Under the pieces are notes generated by a model, which saw only the letters and a list, made by a program, of their open reading frames with translations, ran no database searches and was not told the origin of the DNA. From an uncultured bacterium (GTDB taxonomy: Bacteria; Planctomycetota; Uabimicrobiia; Uabimicrobiales; JABWCH01): a DNA stretch of 18,882 nt. Location of the stretch: positions 1 through 18,882 of the forward strand of contig CALKWO010000258.1 of the NCBI GenBank assembly GCA_938003875.1. The letters are read 5' to 3'. The translations under genes were made by a program, and so were the position numbers. This document shows, piece by piece, positions 1 to 7,312 of the stretch. Numbering within the stretch: position 1 is the stretch's first letter; each line of letters opens with the position of its first letter.

Positions 1-24
1 ATGATAACGAATCGGACTACGATT

Positions 25-68
25 CTTAATCTTAATCTTAATCGTTATCTTTATCGTTATCTTTATCG
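25..68. repeat. Hexanucleotide tandem repeat array
   Basis: Seven consecutive 6-nt units (CTTAAT three times, then CGTTAT and CTTTAT alternating twice) run from 25 to 66, followed by CG. The last four units are also two copies of a 12-nt unit. The array lies just downstream of the histidine kinase stop codon on the minus strand, where it reads as GATAAC/GATAAA/GATTAA hexamers. Related GATAAC words recur near 18707-18726. No function can be assigned; it may be a slippage-prone minisatellite or a multimeric binding site. Confidence 0.75.
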
Positions 69-86
69 TCTAAATGGGGAACTTAT

Positions 87-1217
87 TTAATTCCGATTCC
101 TTATTGGCAAATATATACTAAAACAAGCTCCTCTGTCAAGATTGTTTTCTGCTACGATTTTTCCTTCATGACGTTCTATAATCTGATTAGAAATAGGCAA
201 GCCCAGGCCACTGCCATCTTCTTTTGTAGTAAAAAAAAGCTCAAAAAGTTTTTCCTTGGCTTGCGATGTAAGGCCTGGGCCATTGTCTTTGATTTCGATC
301 AGTACATATTCTTTTCTTCTGAGTGTACAAATCTCTAATTTTCCCCCTCCTTGTGATTTAAGAGATTGGACTGCATTCAGGGCTATATTGTAGACAGCCT
401 GAGCAATCTGGTTGCGATCTAAAAAAATTTCGGGCAAAGTGTTGAGTTGCAACAAAACTTCCACATCGCAGCGTCTTGCCTCTTCTTCCAGAAGTCGTAT
501 AGCTTGTTTCACAGCAATATTAGGGTCTTGTAAATCTAGCTGAGGCTCAGGTGGCCTGGAAAATCGGAGAAAGTAACGAATCAATTCGTTCATTCGATTG
601 ATTTCATAAAGAACGTTGTTTAGACTTTCTACCATTTCCTCTGGAGAAGATTCAGCAGGATTTTGTAAGCATTCTTTCACAAGCTGTATATAAAGAGAAA
701 TCGAGTTGAGCGGATTGCGGATTTCATGAGCGATGCTTGCTCCTAAATTAGCAAGGGAGCTTGTACGTGCTTGCCTCAGCAGTCTCTCTTCAAGATTGAT
801 ATTCTCCGTAACATCATTGAGAAGGAGAATAGCCCCTAAAATCAGCCCATTTTTTTGAATAGGAATGCCCTTAAGATCAAAATAGCGTATTTTTTTTTCT
901 ATGGTTTCTAAAGGAAACCTCTGCAAAATACGTTTCTCGCCTTTTTCTAAAACATCCTGAATAAAAATTTTTCCCCAGACTTTTCCCCTGTATTCCTCCC
1001 AAAAACTGGGGAAAAGCTCTCTGAAGGAAATGGGCAAGTCCTTTTTAGTAATGGCCTTTTCTCCAAGCTTTAAGTTGCAAAGAATGATTTTCTCCTGGGT
1101 ATCGAGAACCACAATGCTTTCATCCAGGCTTTCGATGATGCATTCAATGTATTCCAGGTACTGTTTATTCTCTAAAGTGTATGTTTTTCCTCTGCGGTTG
1201 TTTGAGCTTGGTTTCAT
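87..1217 (-). CDS. Soluble PAS-type sensor histidine kinase (NtrB-like)
   Basis: This is a 376-residue two-component sensor kinase that should autophosphorylate and pass the phosphate to an unseen response regulator. Residues about 20-140 form a PAS-like sensory region. The HisKA dimerisation helix carries the phosphoacceptor His164 in AHEIRNPL. The ATPase domain (about 225-374) has the N-box (N277, N281), G1 box DNGPGL (311-316), F-box FELFF (325-329) and G2 box GSGLGL (335-340), so it looks catalytically complete. There is no transmembrane segment or signal peptide, so sensing should be cytoplasmic, as in NtrB/AtoS-type kinases. It starts 4 nt after the lipoprotein gene stop, without a visible Shine-Dalgarno sequence, which suggests translational coupling. 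No partner regulator is in the window; it could lie beyond the left edge. Confidence 0.93.
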   Translation of the reverse strand: MKPSSNNRRGKTYTLENKQYLEYIECIIESLDESIVVLDTQEKIILCNLKLGEKAITKKDLPISFRELFPSFWEEYRGKVWGKIFIQDVLEKGEKRILQRFPLETIEKKIRYFDLKGIPIQKNGLILGAILLLNDVTENINLEERLLRQARTSSLANLGASIAHEIRNPLNSISLYIQLVKECLQNPAESSPEEMVESLNNVLYEINRMNELIRYFLRFSRPPEPQLDLQDPNIAVKQAIRLLEEEARRCDVEVLLQLNTLPEIFLDRNQIAQAVYNIALNAVQSLKSQGGGKLEICTLRRKEYVLIEIKDNGPGLTSQAKEKLFELFFTTKEDGSGLGLPISNQIIERHEGKIVAENNLDRGACFSIYLPIRNRN

Positions 1218-1221
1218 GGTT

Positions 1222-1689
1222 TCATTCAGGTAAAACCTGTGTCCAATCTTTGAGTTTATTGTTTACAAAAATAACATGGTATTGAACACTTCGATATCCA
1301 TTAAACTGAGAATATGTCCATCTGCTTTGTTTTCCAGCAAGATTGACATTTACCTCTTGTGTTACAGGGTTGCCTAAAATTTCCAAAACTTTCTCTGGTG
1401 GCATTCCTTTTCTCAGGTTCTGTTTTAAAAATTTTTGGTGATTCAGGCTTTCGGATTCGATGAAACGTTCTCTTTCCTGGTCATTCTGGCACCTGAAAAA
1501 AGTAACTCTCTGCTGATCGTTCATCAGAAGTAAATATTCATTATATTTTTCATGGAGCATGCCTGTTTTGGATTCTATAGGAGGTGTTTCTATGACAACA
1601 GCCTTCCCTTTCGTGCTTTGGGTACAACTAGTCAGGCAGAGTAGCATGACTAAAAAAAACACAATAGTATGAATGATATTTTTTTGCAT
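1222..1689 (-). CDS. BamE/SmpA-like lipoprotein
   Basis: A 155-residue predicted lipoprotein. The N-terminus has a basic start, a hydrophobic stretch (5-19) and a lipobox LTSC with the lipidated cysteine at residue 22. From about residue 90 to the end, LRKGMPPEKVLEILGNP followed by a WTY strand and a VIFVNNKL strand match the helix-helix-three-strand layout of the SmpA/OmlA/BamE fold, which in known proteins mediates envelope protein contacts. Residues 25-88 are a charged, mostly helical linker. AGGAG lies 9 nt upstream of the ATG. It is the first gene of a pair with the histidine kinase, so it could be an envelope input or partner of that kinase; this is inferred from position only. It need not be the true BamE of the outer-membrane assembly machine. 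Confidence 0.8.
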   Translation of the reverse strand: MQKNIIHTIVFFLVMLLCLTSCTQSTKGKAVVIETPPIESKTGMLHEKYNEYLLLMNDQQRVTFFRCQNDQERERFIESESLNHQKFLKQNLRKGMPPEKVLEILGNPVTQEVNVNLAGKQSRWTYSQFNGYRSVQYHVIFVNNKLKDWTQVLPE

Positions 1690-1870
1690 TTTTCTTCTCT
1701 CCTGGTGAAATTTTTATTTTTGTTGCAAAGAAAATTTTACAGACATAGCTATTCATCTCTGGTTTTTCTTCGCTATATAGCTAAACTATTCTAACTTCTT
1801 CTGTGTTCGCAGTCTTATTTACAGAAGTTCTCACTTGTGTTGCATACAAAGTCAAATAATATGCGATTTA

Positions 1871-1989
1871 AACCACAGATGAACACAGATGAACACAGAT
1901 AAACACAGATAATTTTTAAACTTCGCGTCCTTCGTGTTCTTCGTGGTAAAATTTTTTTTATTTGTGTTTATCTGTGTCTATCTGTGGTT
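1871..1989. repeat. Phased 10-nt repeat element, copy A
   Basis: The left arm (1871-1912) has four 10-nt units built on the core AACACAGAT. The right arm (1961-1989) has three units in the opposite orientation, so the element is an imperfect inverted repeat with arms of about 30-40 bases. Between them lies a second motif built on TTCGTG (1921-1947, three TTCGYG-type units spaced about 9 nt), followed by an A/T run. A second, diverged copy lies at 11357-11505. I recall similar sequences in intergenic regions of many environmental bacteria, but no assigned function. Confidence 0.85.
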
Positions 1990-2064
1990 CTTTTTAATGT
2001 ATGCAATCCATCCGAGATGCGCTGTAAAAAGGACTATACATATCAAGAATTCTGTTAAAACCAA

Positions 2065-2087
2065 TAAAATATACTCAGTATATTTTA
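2065..2087. repeat. AT-rich perfect palindrome
   Basis: TAAAATATAC and GTATATTTTA form perfect 10-bp arms around a 3-nt loop (TCA). It lies about 100 nt past the PAAR-like gene stop codon. There is no clean U-tract after it, so it is a weak terminator candidate; it could instead be a protein-binding dyad. Confidence 0.5.
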
Positions 2088-2188
2088 AACAAGTTTAGCT
2101 GTATTGCAAGCAGTAAAATTTTAATTGATGGGATTTTTTACCTTATAGGTCACATGACAATAATTTTTGGTGGTCGATTTCTGATTCC

Positions 2189-2620
2189 TTATCCCCCTTT
2201 TACTGTTGCATTTGTAGTAATAAACTGGGCTGTGCCTACTTTTTTTACTACAGGATCAGGAGCCGCTACAGGGGGGGGCAACTGAGCTGGTTTTGTGACC
2301 TGAAACTCTGCTATAAAGGGTGTACCTTTGATAAGAATAGGCTTTTTGTTTTTGGCTATCATGGTCTTGTTGGTTGGATTGAGTTTCAAAGAAACCATTA
2401 CCATCCCTGGAACCACGAAGGGTGGGCAGGTATAAGGCTGTGGGCTAAGAAGCATTTTAGGAAGCTCATCTCCTTCCAGACACGCAGGCATTTTGCATAC
2501 CATGACATTCGAGCTAGAGCCTACAAGGGGAACAGGTGCTACAAGAGTAGGAACAACAGCAGGAGGTGCTATCGTGATCTGAATCATATCTCCTGTTTTA
2601 ATAATAAAATCTGGTGGCAT
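2189..2620 (-). CDS. PAAR-like spike-tip protein (putative)
   Basis: A 143-residue protein without signal peptide or membrane segment. It is rich in Pro, Val and Gly, with short beta-type segments: an N-terminal GDMIQI, then GSSSNVMVC (34-42), CLEGDELP (47-54), a Cys/Pro segment around 63-72, and KGTPFIAEFQV (98-108). The GSS-NV-V, C-GDE and KG-PF pattern resembles PAAR-like proteins that cap the spike of contractile injection systems (eCIS or T6SS-type). That resemblance is from memory of the family and was not searched. Three cysteines (42, 47, 65) might help bind metal. GAGGGA precedes the ATG. No sheath, tube or baseplate genes flank it, so it is an orphan here. The coding strand contains a C8 tract at codons 116-118 (2271-2278), unusual in so AT-rich a sequence. 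Confidence 0.55.
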   Translation of the reverse strand: MPPDFIIKTGDMIQITIAPPAVVPTLVAPVPLVGSSSNVMVCKMPACLEGDELPKMLLSPQPYTCPPFVVPGMVMVSLKLNPTNKTMIAKNKKPILIKGTPFIAEFQVTKPAQLPPPVAAPDPVVKKVGTAQFITTNATVKGG

Positions 2621-2680
2621 TGCATCCCTCTTTCTATTTTTTCACGGGTTGTGTCAGTTGAAAAGGCTTTGGACTGAAAG

Positions 2681-2729
2681 GCCTGTATATACCAGCCCAG
2701 GGCAATGCCCTGGGGGTTCATCAACAGGC
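2681..2729. repeat. REP-like palindromic element, copy 1
   Basis: The core CCCAGGGC-AAT-GCCCTGGG (2696-2714) is a perfect 8-bp stem. It is flanked by outer arms GCCTGT (2681-2686) and ACAGGC (2724-2729) and preceded by TATATACCAG. The outer right arm lies inside the last codons of the nucleotidyltransferase gene, so the hairpin forms directly after its stop codon on the minus strand. No U-tract follows, so it is more likely a REP-type mobile palindrome or an mRNA 3'-end protector than an intrinsic terminator. A related copy in the opposite orientation is at 12985-13053. Confidence 0.75.
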
Positions 2730-3461
2730 TTTCTTTTCTCTGGCTTCTATTCTGGGATAGACTTCTTCCTGGGCTTTTTTGAGGTCAATCTCGTTGTCAA
2801 TTTCGATCCAGGGCAAATCCTGAATCGGAATCACCTGGAAGCGGTACTTGTCTACAAGTTCAAAGATAAAGGATTCATACCCAATTTCTTTTCCTTGGTC
2901 GGGATTCGTTTGTTCTAGCAAGGTTTTTAGTGCTTGGGAACCTTCGCTATCCAGCCTGGTAAAGCCAACCCAATCTCCATCGGATTCTTTATCGTCTGGC
3001 TCAGCCCACTGGGCTTTCTGGATATAATTGTCTTTGAGATAAAGCTTTACCTCTCTGCGATTATGGTTGAAATATCCCATAGTCAGAGCTTTTTTTATGG
3101 AAGGATTGGACAGCCGTTTCAAAATCTCAACATCGTATAGCAGATCAGATTCTACCATGATGAGATCCCCTTGCATAACGCTCTGCGCGCATATCAAAGA
3201 TGACCCACTTCCTCTGGTATAATCTGGGTTCATGATGGTTTCACAAAAACCCGCAGGGAAATGTTTTGCTAACATTTCTTCGATCATTTCATGACGATAG
3301 CCTACCACGATGAAGACTTTCTCTACTCCTGCCTTTTGCAAATTTTCCACATTGCGCTGCAAAAGACTTTTGTCTCCTAAGGGAATGAGGCTTTTGGGTT
3401 TATCCGCCGTATGGGGGCCTAAGCGCACCCCTCTTCCTGCTGCTAAAATAATGCCTTTCAT
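2721..3461 (-). CDS. LicC/PntC-like sugar- or alcohol-phosphate nucleotidyltransferase
   Basis: A 246-residue NTP_transferase-family enzyme expected to join a nucleoside triphosphate (probably CTP) to a phosphorylated small molecule. It has the N-terminal nucleotide-binding signature LAAGRGVRL (6-14) with PKSL (22-25), a central metal-site acidic motif ESDLLYD (104-110), the NPDYTRGSGSSL segment (78-89), and a late WIEIDNEIDL (218-227). The NP-Y..GS..SL and ESDL pattern resembles phosphocholine (LicC) and aminoethylphosphonate (PntC) cytidylyltransferases more than RmlA/GalU; the substrate cannot be fixed from sequence alone. The start is the ATG after AAGGA. It lies 14 nt downstream of the mutase gene and should be co-transcribed with it. 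A polar-lipid or surface-glycan role is the usual one for this family, which makes its place after a fermentation operon odd. Confidence 0.8.
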   Translation of the reverse strand: MKGIILAAGRGVRLGPHTADKPKSLIPLGDKSLLQRNVENLQKAGVEKVFIVVGYRHEMIEEMLAKHFPAGFCETIMNPDYTRGSGSSLICAQSVMQGDLIMVESDLLYDVEILKRLSNPSIKKALTMGYFNHNRREVKLYLKDNYIQKAQWAEPDDKESDGDWVGFTRLDSEGSQALKTLLEQTNPDQGKEIGYESFIFELVDKYRFQVIPIQDLPWIEIDNEIDLKKAQEEVYPRIEAREKKAC

Positions 3462-3475
3462 GGTTTATCCTTTCG

Positions 3476-5605
3476 CTATCTTGCAAAATTTTCTTCTATT
3501 CTGCTCAGTACTTTGCGGGCAGATTCGAGAATATTGGTTCCTGGCCCAAAGATTTCTTTTGCACCTGCCTGATATAAGAATTCATAGTCTTTAGGAGGAA
3601 TGACTCCGCCTACTACCACGATAATATCGCTCGCATCTGCTTTTTTCAGTTCTTCGACCAATTGAGGGACAAGGGTTTTATGCCCTGCTGCAAGGCTGGA
3701 AACGCCAATAACGTGGACATCGTTTTCTACTGCCTGGCGAGCGCATTCTTCGGGAGTCTGGAAAAGTGGGCCCATATCAATATCAAAGCCTAAATCAGCA
3801 AAAGCACATGCGATCACTCTCGCGCCTCTGTCATGTCCGTCCTGGCCTAGTTTAGCCACAAGCATACGAGGACGGCGGCCATGTTTGTCTGCAAATTGTT
3901 TGACTTTTTCCAGCATGGCTTCAAATTCTTTGTTGCTTTCGTATTCGGAAGCATAGACTCCACTCACTGTTTTAGAGGAAACTTCGTAGCGGCTGAATAC
4001 TTTTTCCATTGCCAGAGAAATTTCGCCCAATGTCGCTCGTTTGCGGGCAGCTTCAATAGAGACTTTCAGCAAATTTTCTTTGTTCTCGCAAGCCTGAGTG
4101 AGAGCATGGAGAATCGAATCCACTTCTGCCTGGTTTCGTTTTGACTTGATTTCCTGGAGTCTTCGGATTTGGGATTCCCGAACGTTCGTATTGTCAATTT
4201 CTCGTATTTCCACAGAAGAATTTTCTTTGATCTTGAATTTATTTACGCCAACGATGACTTCTTTTCCCTGGTCAATCAATGCCTGTCTTCTCGCTGCGGA
4301 TTCTTCGATTTTGGCTTTAGGCATTCCTGCCTGGATGGCTTTGGTCATTCCGCCCAATTTTTCTACTTCTTCCATCAGCTCTCTGGATTTCTTTACCAGA
4401 GACTGTGTGAGAGCTTCGATATAGTACGAACCGCCCATAGGATCAATGACTTTGGGAATATTGGTTTCATGTTCCAGAATAAGCTGAGTATTTCGGGCAA
4501 TACGAGCAGAAAATTCGCTAGGCAATGCCAGTGCTTCATCAAAAGAATTGGTATGCAGGGATTGCGTTCCGCCCAGTACTGCTGCCAGGGCTTCCAGGGT
4601 AGTTCTTATGACATTGTTGTACGGATCTTGCTCTGTCAGACTCCATCCTGATGTCTGGCAATGGGTTCTCAGTGTCAGAGATCGCATATTTTTAGGCTGG
4701 AATTGCTTGAGGGTTTCTGCCCAGAGCCATCTGGCGGCGCGTAGCTTGGCAATTTCCATAAAAAAATTCATGCCTATGCCAAAGAAAAAGGACAGGCGAG
4801 GAGCAAAGCTATCAATCCCCAGTCCTCTGGAAATCGCGCTGCGTGTGTATTCCAGGCCATCGGCAAGGGTGAATGCCAGTTCCTGCACAGCATTCGCTCC
4901 TGCTTCGTGCATGTGGTATCCACTGATGCTGATGCTGTTGAATTTAGGCATATAACGGCTTGTGTATTCAATGATGTCGGCGACAATGCGCATGGAGGGT
5001 TCAGGAGGATAAATATAGGTGTTGCGAACCATGAATTCCTTGAGAATATCGTTCTGGATGGTTCCATTGAGCTTTTCCTGGCTTACATTTTGCTCTTCTG
5101 CTGCCACTATGAACATAGCCATGACAGGGATAACAGCACCATTCATAGTCATAGACACCGACATCTGATCCAGAGGGATCTGATCGAAGAGGATTTTCAT
5201 ATCTTCTACGCTGTCTATGGCGACACCTGCTTTTCCAACATCACCGACCACTCTGGGATGATCCGAATCATAGCCTCTGTGGGTGGCAAGATCAAAGGCT
5301 ACAGAAAGCCCTTTTTGCCCTGCTGCCAGGTTCCTTCTATAAAAAGCATTGGATTCTTCCGCAGTGGAAAATCCTGCATATTGCCTTACTGTCCACGCTC
5401 TGTTTGTGTACATGCTGCAATAAGGCCCACGAAGGAAGGGATAAACCCCAGGGAGGGTGTTTCTCAATTCCAGTTGCTCAAAGTCTTCTTCTGTATATAA
5501 AGGTTTAACAGGAAATCCTTCTGATGTATTCCATACCAGATTTTCTAAAGATTTTCCTTCCAACTCTTTTTCTGCTAATTTTTTCCATTCCTCGAACTTC
5601 ATCAT
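3476..5605 (-). CDS. Methylmalonyl-CoA mutase, single-chain, B12-dependent
   Basis: Adenosylcobalamin enzyme that interconverts succinyl-CoA and (R)-methylmalonyl-CoA. The protein is 709 residues from the ATG at 5605, with the catalytic TIM barrel (about 1-550) and a C-terminal B12-binding domain (about 575-705) on one chain. The barrel has TVRQYAGFSTAEESN with Tyr76 and KEFMVRNTYIYPP with Arg194. These two residues distinguish methylmalonyl-CoA mutase from isobutyryl-CoA mutase, which has Phe/Gln there. His231 lies in SGYHMHEAGA. The cobalamin lower-ligand motif is DGHDRG (His591). A GTG lies 18 nt further upstream, but AAGGGA sits just before two adjacent ATGs (5605, 5602), so I prefer 5605. 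It follows the decarboxylase beta-subunit gene by 49 nt. The chaperone MeaB and the epimerase needed to connect the R and S isomers are not nearby. Confidence 0.97.
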   Translation of the reverse strand: MMKFEEWKKLAEKELEGKSLENLVWNTSEGFPVKPLYTEEDFEQLELRNTLPGVYPFLRGPYCSMYTNRAWTVRQYAGFSTAEESNAFYRRNLAAGQKGLSVAFDLATHRGYDSDHPRVVGDVGKAGVAIDSVEDMKILFDQIPLDQMSVSMTMNGAVIPVMAMFIVAAEEQNVSQEKLNGTIQNDILKEFMVRNTYIYPPEPSMRIVADIIEYTSRYMPKFNSISISGYHMHEAGANAVQELAFTLADGLEYTRSAISRGLGIDSFAPRLSFFFGIGMNFFMEIAKLRAARWLWAETLKQFQPKNMRSLTLRTHCQTSGWSLTEQDPYNNVIRTTLEALAAVLGGTQSLHTNSFDEALALPSEFSARIARNTQLILEHETNIPKVIDPMGGSYYIEALTQSLVKKSRELMEEVEKLGGMTKAIQAGMPKAKIEESAARRQALIDQGKEVIVGVNKFKIKENSSVEIREIDNTNVRESQIRRLQEIKSKRNQAEVDSILHALTQACENKENLLKVSIEAARKRATLGEISLAMEKVFSRYEVSSKTVSGVYASEYESNKEFEAMLEKVKQFADKHGRRPRMLVAKLGQDGHDRGARVIACAFADLGFDIDMGPLFQTPEECARQAVENDVHVIGVSSLAAGHKTLVPQLVEELKKADASDIIVVVGGVIPPKDYEFLYQAGAKEIFGPGTNILESARKVLSRIEENFAR

Positions 5606-5654
5606 TATTCCCTTTCTATCCACAAGGCATTCCCAGATAGGGAATGCTCTTGGT

Positions 5655-6827
5655 TTAAAAAACTGCTAACATTACGCCTGCTGCGACTGCTGAACCAATG
5701 ACTCCTGCGACATTAGGCCCCATAGCATGCATAATCAAGAAGTTGTTGGGATCTTCTTCCTGCCCTACAATATGGGCTACTCTTGCAGAATCAGGAACAG
5801 CCGAAACGCCTGCTGCACCAATCAGTGGATTGATTTTATCCCCTTCTTTTAAGAAGAGATTCATGAATTTAGCGAACAGAATTCCTCCTGCCGTAGCAGT
5901 CATGAAAGAAAATGCACCCATGACAAAAATTACGATAGACCTTGTTGTCAAGAAGGTATCAGCTTGTGTGCTTGCTCCTACCGTAACACCAAGCAAGATG
6001 GTGACAATATCAATAAAAGAATTGCGTGCTGTTGTTGCTAATCTTTGGGTTACGCCACTTTCTTTAAGCAAATTTCCCAGGCAAAGCATTCCAATCAAAG
6101 GCAAAGCCCCTGGGGCAATGAACAAGCATATCAACGCCACTGCAATAGGAAACAAAATTTTTTGTAAAGTTGTTGCAGGCTGTGGATTGCTCATTCTAAT
6201 GAGTCGTTCTTTTTTGGTTGTGAGCAGATACATGATGGGAGGCTGGATTACAGGAACGAGAGCCATATAGGAATATGCTGAAACCGCAATTGCTCCCAAA
6301 AGATCAGGTGCCAGCTTGCTGGTAAGAAAGATGGCGGTTGGGCCATCTGCGCCTCCAATGATTCCAATGGAGCACGCCGCCTGTTTCAGACGATTCAGAT
6401 TGTTAGGATCGCTCAGGCCAAGCTCAGGGAATTGAGAACCTATTATGACGGCACTAATCAAGGTTATAAAAATTCCTATTTGTGCTGCTGCCCCTAGCAA
6501 AATCAATTTAGGCCTAGCTATCAGACACGAAAAGTCTGTCATGGCTCCAATGCCCAAAAAGATAAGAGGCGGATATATTCCCTTTACAACGCCAAAATAG
6601 AGATAGTTCAACACACTGCCCTGCTCATAGATTCCAATCCCTAAACCAGCCTTGAAGGGTATATTCCCTAAAACAATGCCAAAACCAATAGGAACCAGGA
6701 GCAATGGTTCATAGTTTTTTTTGATGGCTAGCGTAATGAATATCAAACCCACCAGAATCATAACAACATGGCCTGTTGTTATGTTATAGAAACCACTAAA
6801 CTGGATATAACGCCAGACTTCTTCCAA
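5655..6827 (-). CDS. mmdB: Na+-translocating decarboxylase beta subunit (MmdB/OadB family)
   Basis: A 390-residue polytopic membrane protein that releases CO2 from carboxybiotin and couples it to Na+ export. Around ten hydrophobic segments are visible from residue 20 to the C-terminus. Family signatures are GGADGPTAIF (158-167) with the ion-site Asp161, and GPNVAGVIGSA (370-380) with Asn372 and Ser379, matching regions IIIa and VIII of the OadB family. The start is TTG at 6827: AAAGGAG lies 7 nt upstream and no in-frame ATG precedes the first membrane region. The gene follows the biotin carrier by 49 nt, a gap holding a strong hairpin, and precedes the mutase. Family membership is certain; the methylmalonyl-CoA specificity comes from the neighbouring carboxyltransferase. 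Confidence 0.96.
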   Translation of the reverse strand: MEEVWRYIQFSGFYNITTGHVVMILVGLIFITLAIKKNYEPLLLVPIGFGIVLGNIPFKAGLGIGIYEQGSVLNYLYFGVVKGIYPPLIFLGIGAMTDFSCLIARPKLILLGAAAQIGIFITLISAVIIGSQFPELGLSDPNNLNRLKQAACSIGIIGGADGPTAIFLTSKLAPDLLGAIAVSAYSYMALVPVIQPPIMYLLTTKKERLIRMSNPQPATTLQKILFPIAVALICLFIAPGALPLIGMLCLGNLLKESGVTQRLATTARNSFIDIVTILLGVTVGASTQADTFLTTRSIVIFVMGAFSFMTATAGGILFAKFMNLFLKEGDKINPLIGAAGVSAVPDSARVAHIVGQEEDPNNFLIMHAMGPNVAGVIGSAVAAGVMLAVF

Positions 6828-6845
6828 AGTAAAACTCCTTTATGA

Positions 6846-6872
6846 AATTCCCTCGAATATTCCGAGGGAATT
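6846..6872 (-). promoter_or_regulatory. Intra-operon RNA hairpin
   Basis: AATTCCCTCG (6846-6855) and CGAGGGAATT (6863-6872) form a perfect 10-bp stem with a 7-nt loop. It lies between the biotin-carrier stop and the beta-subunit start, with its base about 5 nt upstream of the beta gene's AAAGGAG. No U-tract follows, so it is unlikely to end transcription. It could stabilise the upstream mRNA, mark a processing site or tune subunit ratio. Confidence 0.7.
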
Positions 6873-6876
6873 GTGT

Positions 6877-7296
6877 TTACTCAAAAGTAACCAAAACTTG
6901 CTCTTGTAGTACAGCATCACCAGCTTTTACCTTGATTTCTTTTACTTTACCAGAAACAGGAGAACTGATGTTGGTTTCCATTTTCATGGCTTCAATGATT
7001 ACCAAAGGTTGGTTGATCTGTACTTCAGCACCTGGAGCGACTTTGACTTCCAGTACTGTGCCAGCGATAGGAGATGTTAAGGACTTACTGTCTTTGTTTT
7101 CTCCTGATTTTGGTTTCTGTTGAACAGGCATGGATGGTGCTGGCATAGGAGAAGGAGCTGCTACATGGGGAACATGAGCAGGATGGGGGGGATGTATGCC
7201 CATACCATAAGGGGATAGTCTTTGTTCATCGTCTTCTATGATTTCTACTTCAACATCGTAACTGATTCCATTTACACTTACGCGCATCTTTTTCAT
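6877..7296 (-). CDS. Biotin carrier subunit of the decarboxylase
   Basis: A 139-residue biotinyl carrier. It moves the carboxyl group from the carboxyltransferase (MmdA) to the membrane beta subunit. Residues 1-25 are a short beta region, 35-65 a Pro/Ala/His-rich flexible linker, and 73-138 a biotinyl/lipoyl domain with the biotinylation site EAMKMETN (Lys105). AGGAG lies 9 nt before the ATG. It is 16 nt downstream of the small membrane subunit gene. The size and Pro-Ala hinge match MmdC/OadA-C-terminal-type carriers encoded as separate proteins. The linker contains three His residues interspersed with Pro, and a C7 run in the coding strand (7185-7191). Confidence 0.96.
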   Translation of the reverse strand: MKKMRVSVNGISYDVEVEIIEDDEQRLSPYGMGIHPPHPAHVPHVAAPSPMPAPSMPVQQKPKSGENKDSKSLTSPIAGTVLEVKVAPGAEVQINQPLVIIEAMKMETNISSPVSGKVKEIKVKAGDAVLQEQVLVTFE

Positions 7297-7312
7297 TATC
7301 TAAAACTCCTAA

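Larger units (their letters stand above)
1690..2188. other. Gene-free stretch with repeats
   Basis: I see no coding region in these 499 bases. The stretch holds the 10-bp palindrome GCTATATAGC (1772-1781), the phased repeat element (1871-1989) and an AT-rich 10-bp-arm palindrome (2065-2087). The promoter for the lipoprotein/kinase pair should lie here on the minus strand, upstream of 1700; a TAGAAT-like -10 is visible, but I found no convincing -35. Confidence 0.6.

Noticed and set aside
1871..1912. A CRISPR array
   Set aside because: The units are 10 nt with no spacers, and the arms are inverted; no cas genes are present.
2696..2714. Intrinsic terminator after the nucleotidyltransferase gene
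   Set aside because: The hairpin has no U-tract on the minus strand, and its sequence matches a second dispersed copy, so a repeat is the better label.
4169..5500. Several plus-strand open frames of 97-197 codons
   Set aside because: They are antisense shadows of the methylmalonyl-CoA mutase, which is conserved throughout.
5606..5623. GTG start for the mutase
   Set aside because: AAGGGA sits immediately upstream of ATG 5605, inside the extension, so the GTG is less likely.
5698..6270. A 190-codon plus-strand open frame
   Set aside because: It is antisense to the beta subunit. Its hydrophobic composition only mirrors that gene.
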